Below are positions 59,596-64,000 of a stretch of DNA of 64,000 nucleotides, one piece after another. Both the position numbers and the translations under genes were made by a program. Positions within the stretch are counted from its first letter, which is position 1. Each line of letters opens with the position of its first letter. Source of the DNA: Luteimonas galliterrae (GTDB lineage: Bacteria > Pseudomonadota > Gammaproteobacteria > Xanthomonadales > Xanthomonadaceae). Where the stretch lies: NCBI RefSeq assembly GCF_023374055.1, contig NZ_JAMBEP010000001.1, positions 186,001 through 250,000 on the forward strand. The letters run 5' to 3'. The notes below the pieces were generated by a model. That model worked only from the letters and a program-made list of their open reading frames with translations, did not search any database and was not told the origin of the DNA.

Positions 59596-60054
59596 TCATG
59601 GCGAGCATGTGGTCTCCACAGTTGAGACCGTGTCGGCATGAAATTTCAACCGAAGCCAGCAGCCGTCGTTCCCTAGGTAATCTCTAAAGGTAGCTCCATC
59701 TCGCTGGTACGCGCCGGAGGGGCCATATGCCTTTTCGACTTGCGCATATGACATGCCAGGACAAATCTTTGCTGGAGTGCAGAACCTTTTGCTGGAGCTG
59801 ACCACGCCGCCGACACCTTGCTCGTCAAGGGAAACCACAAGGCCTTGATAGACAAGTGTTATGGGTAGGAAGAAGCCGCCATCTTCTTTGCGTTGCTGGG
59901 GTTTGCCTAGCATTGCTATAACGGACTTCTCGCTCTGTCCTATTGCGATCCCACCTAATGTCAGGCGTTGAGTCTCAGGTGTAAGGGGTCCAGCGTCCGC
60001 GTGCGTTAAGACGAGCTGGGCCAATACCGTTAGCAGCAACATGAGTACTTTCAT
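59596..60054 (-). CDS. Cassette 6: exported protein of unknown function
   Basis: 152 residues with a signal peptide (MKVLMLLLTVLAQLVLTHADA). The LTLGGIAIGQSEKSVIAMLGKP segment recalls the start of SmpA/BamE-like folds, repeated later as ICPGMSYAQVEKAYGPSG; so it may hold two such half-repeats. Three cysteines. Not otherwise recognised. It fills one cassette, attC 5 to attC 6. Confidence 0.75.
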   Translation of the reverse strand: MKVLMLLLTVLAQLVLTHADAGPLTPETQRLTLGGIAIGQSEKSVIAMLGKPQQRKEDGGFFLPITLVYQGLVVSLDEQGVGGVVSSSKRFCTPAKICPGMSYAQVEKAYGPSGAYQRDGATFRDYLGNDGCWLRLKFHADTVSTVETTCSP

Positions 60055-60059
60055 AAGGA

Positions 60060-60116
60060 GCCTGACGCCTGAATAAGCCGACTCGTGAAGCGAGTCCGGT
60101 TCGAATGAATTCTGAT
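60060..60116 (-). repeat. attC site 5 (degenerate cores)
   Basis: 57 bases. R'' reads ATCAGAA and R' GTCAGGC, both one or two changes from consensus; the GGACTCG-CTT-CACGAGTC hairpin has compensating changes that keep the stem. Confidence 0.85.
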
Positions 60117-60131
60117 GGCTCGTCTGCCGAC

Positions 60132-60449
60132 CTAGATGAGGAATGACACAGCTGCAACAACAGACGCAACCACGGCCAAGGCTAAGGCTGCATTTGCACG
60201 ACTTGAAGCGGCGGCGGTAACGGCGCCCATGTTCTGTAGCTGTTCCGCGAGTTGCTGGACCACCTGAGCCTGTTCGGTTTCGAGTTTCTCGAAGTACTCT
60301 AGCCGGTCAATGACCGCTTTAAGTCTGTCCTCAGGGCCAGAGTCTGGGATAGCGGGAACAGGCGGCTTTTGCGTTCTCTTGAACAACCGAGTAGCCGCGT
60401 CGACCAGTGTTGGCAGGGCTGAGATTATTGCTGGCCAAGGCACAGACAT
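60132..60449 (-). CDS. Cassette 5: small coiled-coil protein with C-terminal membrane anchor
   Basis: 105 residues, not recognised. A short hydrophobic N-terminus, a Pro-rich hinge (TQKPPVPAIPDSGPED), a coiled coil (DRLEYFEKLETEQAQVVQQL), and a final helix (NAALALAVVASVVAAVSFLI) that should span the inner membrane. Layout resembles small membrane-disrupting or phage-associated proteins, but no assignment is possible. GGGAGATG ribosome site inside the cassette. Confidence 0.75.
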   Translation of the reverse strand: MSVPWPAIISALPTLVDAATRLFKRTQKPPVPAIPDSGPEDRLKAVIDRLEYFEKLETEQAQVVQQLAEQLQNMGAVTAAASSRANAALALAVVASVVAAVSFLI

Positions 60450-60466
60450 GCTGCATCTCCCGTGAG

Positions 60467-60526
60467 TTCTAACGCCTGAATTAAGCCGACCCGCGAAGCG
60501 GGTTCGGCTTGAGTGAATTATTAGCT
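60467..60526 (-). repeat. attC site 4
   Basis: 60 bases. Cores AGCTAAT and GTTAGAA; central stem AAGCCGAACCCG-CTT-CGCGGGTCGGCTT with one extrahelical A. Confidence 0.92.
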
Positions 60527-60985
60527 CCCGGTCTCAACCAGGCGCACTTTGCTCGGGTCATCAACGTACACATGGGTCTGATAGTAATAGAGCCCAGTCC
60601 GGCGCTTCCCACTTGTAAAATCAACGCGCTCACGTTTGGCTGTGCCTTCTACGCGGATACGTCTGCCGATTAGTTCGTCGCGGTTCTGAAGTCCGAGTGC
60701 TTCGATCAATGCGACGGCATTTCCGCGCGTCATTCTTAGGGTCAAGCAGCGTTGATCTCGGTAGTCTCGTTCTGAATTGAAGTAGACATGAGCCCGATCG
60801 CTTCCGGAGCCCCGGATGGTCAGCTCGAATTGGCCAGTTACTCCGTTTACCGGATCTGCTGCGGCAAGCTGAATTGCTTCGAAGGGCTCCAGTGGCTTCT
60901 GAATGTCTGTGGTAACGGTTTTCGCTTCGAGGGAAGCCAAGGGCAGGAGGAGGAGCATCAATATGGTTGCGGTTGCTGATTTCAT
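60521..60985 (-). CDS. Cassette 4: exported protein of unknown function
   Basis: 154 residues with a signal peptide (to about residue 21, LLLLPLASLEA). The body is beta-rich: GVTGQFELTIRGSGSDRAHVYF, then ALGLQNRDELIGRRIRVEGTAKRERVDF, reminiscent of OB-fold periplasmic proteins. Not recognised. The stop lies within attC 4. Confidence 0.75.
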   Translation of the reverse strand: MKSATATILMLLLLPLASLEAKTVTTDIQKPLEPFEAIQLAAADPVNGVTGQFELTIRGSGSDRAHVYFNSERDYRDQRCLTLRMTRGNAVALIEALGLQNRDELIGRRIRVEGTAKRERVDFTSGKRRTGLYYYQTHVYVDDPSKVRLVETGS

Positions 60986-60992
60986 GTTTAGG

Positions 60993-61052
60993 GGCCAACG
61001 CCTGAATTAAGCCGACCCGCGAAGCGCCTTCGGCTTGAATGAATTGTTAGAT
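60993..61052 (-). repeat. attC site 3
   Basis: 60 bases. Perfect cores ATCTAAC (R'') and GTTGGCC (R'); stem AAGCCGAAGGCG-CTT-CGCGGGTCGGCTT. Confidence 0.93.
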
Positions 61053-61058
61053 AGCACC

Positions 61059-61583
61059 CTAGAAATTCAAATAGCGTTCGATTCGCCACATGGTTCCATC
61101 CTTGAAGGTGATGTCTGCAAACAGCAGGAACGATCCCCAAGCCGCCGTGGTCAGCTCAAAGGCGGTCGAGTGATCCGATACGACGCGAAGAGGATTATCA
61201 AAGGTTTCGTGCAGGTGATAGGTCACGGAACTGATTGTGCCTAGGTCAATGCCATCTGCCTCAATCCAGATGTTGAGCCGATAGTACCTGCGGCCGTTCT
61301 TATCCAGCGACTTGTCCCGTGTGTACTTGTGCAGCAGGTAGATCTCGTGAGGTGGGCCAGGGTCTGCCTTTGCAGGTGACTTCGGTGCGGGAAGCGGCGC
61401 GACTGGTGTCTCGGTCGGAAGCTTAGGATGCGACACGCCGAGCTTGACGCCGAAAGCCTCCGCCGGATCCCCTTTTTCTACTCGATCTACGAGTGCGCTA
61501 AACAGGCGTGGTATGTCGGCGCGCAACCACCATAGAACCGCGCCGATAAATGCAGGCCAGACAAGTGCAATGATCAAGTCCAT
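61059..61583 (-). CDS. Cassette 3: membrane-anchored prokaryotic YEATS-like protein
   Basis: 174 residues. One N-terminal membrane helix (LIIALVWPAFIGAVLWWL), a Pro-rich linker (residues 60-80), then a beta-sandwich from about 90. Its pattern SVTYHLHETFDNPLRVV, then AAWGSFLLFADITFKDGTMW, matches prokaryotic YEATS domains (LHxxFxxP ... WGxFxxxxxIxFxDG). These domains are proposed ligand sensors in conflict or signalling systems. Assignment is from motif memory, not a search. AGGGAG ribosome site lies within the cassette. Confidence 0.75.
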   Translation of the reverse strand: MDLIIALVWPAFIGAVLWWLRADIPRLFSALVDRVEKGDPAEAFGVKLGVSHPKLPTETPVAPLPAPKSPAKADPGPPHEIYLLHKYTRDKSLDKNGRRYYRLNIWIEADGIDLGTISSVTYHLHETFDNPLRVVSDHSTAFELTTAAWGSFLLFADITFKDGTMWRIERYLNF

Positions 61584-61600
61584 GAAACGCTCCCTGTGCG

Positions 61601-61660
61601 GTCTAACGCCTGAATTAAGCCGAGCCGCGAAGCGACTTCGGCTTGAATGAATTGTTAGCT
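61601..61660 (-). repeat. attC site 2
   Basis: 60 bases. Cores AGCTAAC and GTTAGAC, the latter a perfect GTTRRRY; stem AAGCCGAAGTCG-CTT-CGCGGCTCGGCTT. Confidence 0.94.
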
Positions 61661-62157
61661 GCCAGCGATCGCCGTTGGGCGACCTTGGACTGAAGCTCTT
61701 GGGCCTTTGCCAAGAAGAACTCCCACTCCACAACCAGGCCGTTGTACTGGACTAGCTCATCGGGAGTGAGGGATGATTCTGGGCTACGCGGGGAATAGTT
61801 ATGCACCGCGATGTACTGCTCGATGCGTTTAATCCGGCCGGCTGCATCTGCCGGAAATCTGCCGGCAAGGAACTCGCGCCAGGGCTTGTTGCCGCGAGAG
61901 TCATTGCAGGTCTGGCAGGCGGGGACGATGTTTCCGGGTACTAGCTCTCCAAAATCAGTAACTGCCACGAGATGGTCAGGAACTATGCCGCGATTCTCAG
62001 CTGATGCAGTGGCGCCGCAGTATGCGCAAGTGCCACCAAACTCGGTGAGCACAAGTGCCCACTCTTGCTTAGAAACGCGGTGATCTGGAGCGACAATCTC
62101 GCGAAGGCCGCGGCGTACGTTGTAGTTCATGCGCGAGAAGTGCTGAGTACCTTTCAT
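61615..62157 (-). CDS. Cassette 2: HNH endonuclease
   Basis: 180 residues. HNH/zinc site CAYCGATASAENRG then VPDHLVAV, ELVPGNIVPACQTCNDSRGN; the CxxC pairs, the DH and the Asn of the betabeta-alpha-metal motif are all present. It should cut DNA; role could be defence or homing, unknown. The coding sequence runs through attC 2 and ends in it, adding the tail NNSFKPKSLRGSA. ATG lies 2 bases after the attC 1 core, with no visible ribosome site. Confidence 0.88.
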   Translation of the reverse strand: MKGTQHFSRMNYNVRRGLREIVAPDHRVSKQEWALVLTEFGGTCAYCGATASAENRGIVPDHLVAVTDFGELVPGNIVPACQTCNDSRGNKPWREFLAGRFPADAAGRIKRIEQYIAVHNYSPRSPESSLTPDELVQYNGLVVEWEFFLAKAQELQSKVAQRRSLAANNSFKPKSLRGSA

Positions 62158-62159
62158 GG

Positions 62160-62219
62160 CGCTAACGCCTGAATTAAGCCGACCCGCGAAGCGGGTTCGG
62201 CTTGAATGAATTGTTAGGC
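62160..62219 (-). repeat. attC site 1
   Basis: 60 bases. Perfect R'' GCCTAAC; R' GTTAGCG; stem AAGCCGAACCCG-CTT-CGCGGGTCGGCTT with one extrahelical base, flanked by AATTCATTC and AATTCAGGC. Confidence 0.94.
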
Positions 62220-62572
62220 CACACACCCGTGACGCATATCCATGCGTCCTGCTTGGCTATGACCGGCCTGCCATCAGTGACTTGAAACTGCCACCACTCA
62301 CCCATGCAAGAACTTTTCTCTTTGCGGCAAAGCATGTGCTTGCCGGGAGGGGCAACGAACCACTGCTCCACAGCATAGTCCAACCGGCCAGCAGGAAAGT
62401 TGGGACTTGAATCCGCAAGCACCCTAAGACGATCGGCATCCGGCGGTGGGGCAGCCGCTACCTGCCACTGCTCGGTCGTCCCGGATCCGCAAAGCGACGG
62501 AAGACCACTCACTTGAGAGGTTGAACAGGCAGAAATAGTCATTGCGACTATGAGAAGCGCGAGTTCTTTCAT
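62174..62572 (-). CDS. Cassette 1: small lipoprotein of unknown function
   Basis: 132 residues with a lipobox (AMTISAC, Cys about 16). The body has several Cys and Trp residues (MLCRKEKSSCMGEWWQFQV, AWICVTGVW). Not recognised. The reading frame ends inside attC 1, giving the tail PNNSFKPNPLRGSA. The ATG is 5 bases after the attI-like crossover, without a ribosome site. Confidence 0.78.
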   Translation of the reverse strand: MKELALLIVAMTISACSTSQVSGLPSLCGSGTTEQWQVAAAPPPDADRLRVLADSSPNFPAGRLDYAVEQWFVAPPGKHMLCRKEKSSCMGEWWQFQVTDGRPVIAKQDAWICVTGVWPNNSFKPNPLRGSA

Positions 62573-62577
62573 GTGGG

Positions 62578-62584
62578 GCCTAAC
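62578..62584 (-). other. attI-like crossover site at the proximal end of the array
   Basis: GTTAGGC on the minus strand is a perfect GTTRRRY core just before cassette 1, where an attI site is expected. The ~50 bases behind it (to 62635) do not form an attC hairpin. No integrase gene is next to it; hslR follows instead. Confidence 0.65.
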
Positions 62585-62688
62585 TATTGTTTATAGGGCG
62601 AATCCACCCCGATATCGGATATTAGACGCCATTTACGGGTGCGGTAGGGTATGGTGTCGCCCGAATTCGGAGCGAGGTCGAAGTTGTA

Positions 62689-63093
62689 ATGGAAGGCACC
62701 CCGGGCGCCACAGAAGTCAGGCTGGACATCTGGCTCTGGGCCGCGCGCTTCTTCAAGACGCGGAGCCTGGCCAAGCAGGCGATCGAGACCGGCAAGATCG
62801 AGGTCGCGGGCCAGCGGGCGAAGGCGTCGCGGGTCGTGCGGGAGGGCGATGCGCTCGTGGTCGTGCGCGGGGACGAGACGTTCCGGGTGGAGGTGCTGGC
62901 GGTCAGCGTTAACCGCGGGCCCGCCAAAGTCGCGCAGACCCTGTACCGGGAGTCGGAAGAATCGAAGACCGCGCGATTGGCCAAACGCGCCGAAGCCGCG
63001 GCCGCGCGCGCCGGCTACAAACCGCCGGAAACCAAACCCGACAAGCGCGCGCGCAAACTGATCCGCGCGCTGGGCGACATCGATGCACTGTAA
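62689..63093 (+). CDS. hslR: Heat-shock protein 15 (S4-domain RNA-binding)
   Basis: 134 residues. S4 domain VRLDIWLWAARFFKTRSLAKQAIETGKI, then RGDETFRVEVLAVSVNRGPA and a basic tail. Hsp15 rescues stalled 50S subunits that carry nascent chains. Divergent from the cassette array. Confidence 0.92.
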   Translation: MEGTPGATEVRLDIWLWAARFFKTRSLAKQAIETGKIEVAGQRAKASRVVREGDALVVVRGDETFRVEVLAVSVNRGPAKVAQTLYRESEESKTARLAKRAEAAAARAGYKPPETKPDKRARKLIRALGDIDAL

Positions 63094-63108
63094 ACGGGCA
63101 GCGGCCGC

Positions 63109-64000
63109 ATGAAGTCCGGCCGGCTGCTGCCCCTGATCGTGGCCTGCGCCTTGTTCATCGAGAACATGGACTCGACCGTGATCTCGACCTCGCTGCCGGC
63201 GATCGCCGAGGATCTGGCGACCGATCCGATCGCGCTGAAACTCGCGTTGACCACGTACATGCTGGCGCTGGCGGTGTTCATCCCGATCAGCGGCTGGGTC
63301 GCCGACCGTTTCGGCGCGCGGCCCACGTTCATGACCGCGATCGGCGTGTTCCTGCTCGGTTCGGTCGCGTGCGCGGCGAGCGTGTCGCTGGAAACGATGG
63401 TCGCCGCGCGCTTCCTGCAAGGCATGGGCGGCGCGCTGATGGTGCCGGTCGGCCGACTGGTGTTGCTGCGCACGGTGCCGAAAAGCGAACTCGTGCAGGC
63501 TTTGAGCTGGCTGACGATTCCGGCGCTGATCGGGCCGGTGGTCGGGCCGCCGTTGGGCGGTTTCATCACGACTTATTTCGATTGGCGCTGGATTTTCCTG
63601 ATCAACCTGCCGATCGGCGTGCTCGGCATCGTGCTGGCCAAGCGTTTCATTCCCGACATACGCGAACCGAGCGTGCCTCTCGATTGGATCGGATTCCTGC
63701 TTACCGGCGTAGGCCTCGCGCTGGCGATGTTCGGATTCTCGACGATGGGCCGGCATCTGGTCTCCGCGCCGCTGTCCATAGGCGCGCTCGCCATCGGCAC
63801 AGCGGCTTTGATCGCCTATGCGTGGCACGCGCGGCGCCATCCGCATCCGCTGCTCGATCTGGGCTTGTTCCGCCTGGCGACGTATCGCGCCGGTGTGCTC
63901 GGCGGTTCGTTGTTCCGGATCGGCGTCGGCGCCACGCCGTTCCTGCTGCCGCTGATGCTGCAGCTGGGTTTCGGATTGACGCCGGTGGAATCGGGCATGC
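63109..64000 (+). CDS. MFS transporter, DHA2-type (partial, runs off right edge)
   Basis: The first 297 residues are visible. Helix 1 FIENMDSTVISTSLPAIAEDLA, the loop motif GWVADRFGARPTFMTA and motif C VGPPLGGFITTYFDWRWIFLINLPIG are typical of EmrB/QacA-type drug exporters. The C-terminal half lies beyond 64000. It starts 15 bases after hslR and is likely co-transcribed. Confidence 0.9.
   Translation, partial: MKSGRLLPLIVACALFIENMDSTVISTSLPAIAEDLATDPIALKLALTTYMLALAVFIPISGWVADRFGARPTFMTAIGVFLLGSVACAASVSLETMVAARFLQGMGGALMVPVGRLVLLRTVPKSELVQALSWLTIPALIGPVVGPPLGGFITTYFDWRWIFLINLPIGVLGIVLAKRFIPDIREPSVPLDWIGFLLTGVGLALAMFGFSTMGRHLVSAPLSIGALAIGTAALIAYAWHARRHPHPLLDLGLFRLATYRAGVLGGSLFRIGVGATPFLLPLMLQLGFGLTPVESGM

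Noticed and set aside
59486-62584. Possible CRISPR array from regularly recurring ~60 bp repeats
   Set aside because: The spacing is gene-length (400-600 bp) and each interval holds an ORF in the same orientation; the repeats have attC cores and fold.
62584-63846. 420-codon minus-strand frame opposite hslR and the MFS gene, ending at the cassette array
   Set aside because: It could have been an integrase remnant at the right place, but the translation is Arg/His/Gln-rich with no tyrosine-recombinase motifs, and hslR on the other strand is convincing.

Overview
The window is about 66% GC, densely coded chromosomal DNA of a gammaproteobacterium in the Lysobacteraceae (Xanthomonadaceae). Lysobacter or a close relative is the best guess, from protein signatures, the operon layouts (murJ-ribF-ileS-lspA-ispH, rpsP-rimM-trmD-rplS, rplU-rpmA-obgE) and abundant REP-like hairpin repeats carrying GGAGCGGCTTTAGCCGCGAG. 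Genus assignment is inference.

Layout: 1-3000 (minus) is a Pho-regulated phosphate uptake locus: a phosphate-selective porin, an exported PstS and a second, lipoprotein PstS that runs off the left edge. 3155-12565 holds nth, two crotonase-fold enzymes, an FKBP-type isomerase, a DUF1289/Nudix/rhodanese operon, a PCu(A)C copper chaperone, a GH31 glucosidase and a thioesterase. 12814-18414 holds uvrA, rplU-rpmA-obgE and rpsT. 18663-25937 is the murJ-ribF-ileS-lspA-ispH cluster.

25938-40700 is accessory in character. A 1.8 kb insert with an alanine-zipper lipoprotein and an L,D-transpeptidase is flanked by direct repeats of the ispH 3' end and abuts tRNA-Thr(CGT). Next come an ECF sigma factor, a transmembrane Ser/Thr kinase with TPRs, a trimeric autotransporter adhesin with a collagen-like tract, two small unknown genes and a giant classical autotransporter. 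I read these as one surface-adhesion module under sigma/kinase control. A low-GC lipoprotein gene and an AT-rich, possibly island-derived stretch close the region.

40684-58760 returns to mostly core genes: a MASE1-PAS-GGDEF cyclase, radA, a MarR-controlled EmrAB-type tripartite efflux operon, a CcsA-like membrane protein, ffh, GFA and nitronate monooxygenase genes, rpsP-rimM-trmD-rplS, and a run of small metabolic genes.

59486-62584 is the most striking part: an array of six gene cassettes, all on the minus strand, each ending in a ~60 bp integron attC site, plus a half-deleted attC and an attI-like crossover site, with no integrase gene in the window. It is a CALIN-type (integrase-less) chromosomal integron array. 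Cassette products are a lipoprotein, an HNH nuclease, a membrane-anchored prokaryotic YEATS-like protein and three small exported or membrane proteins. hslR and a truncated MFS transporter end the window.
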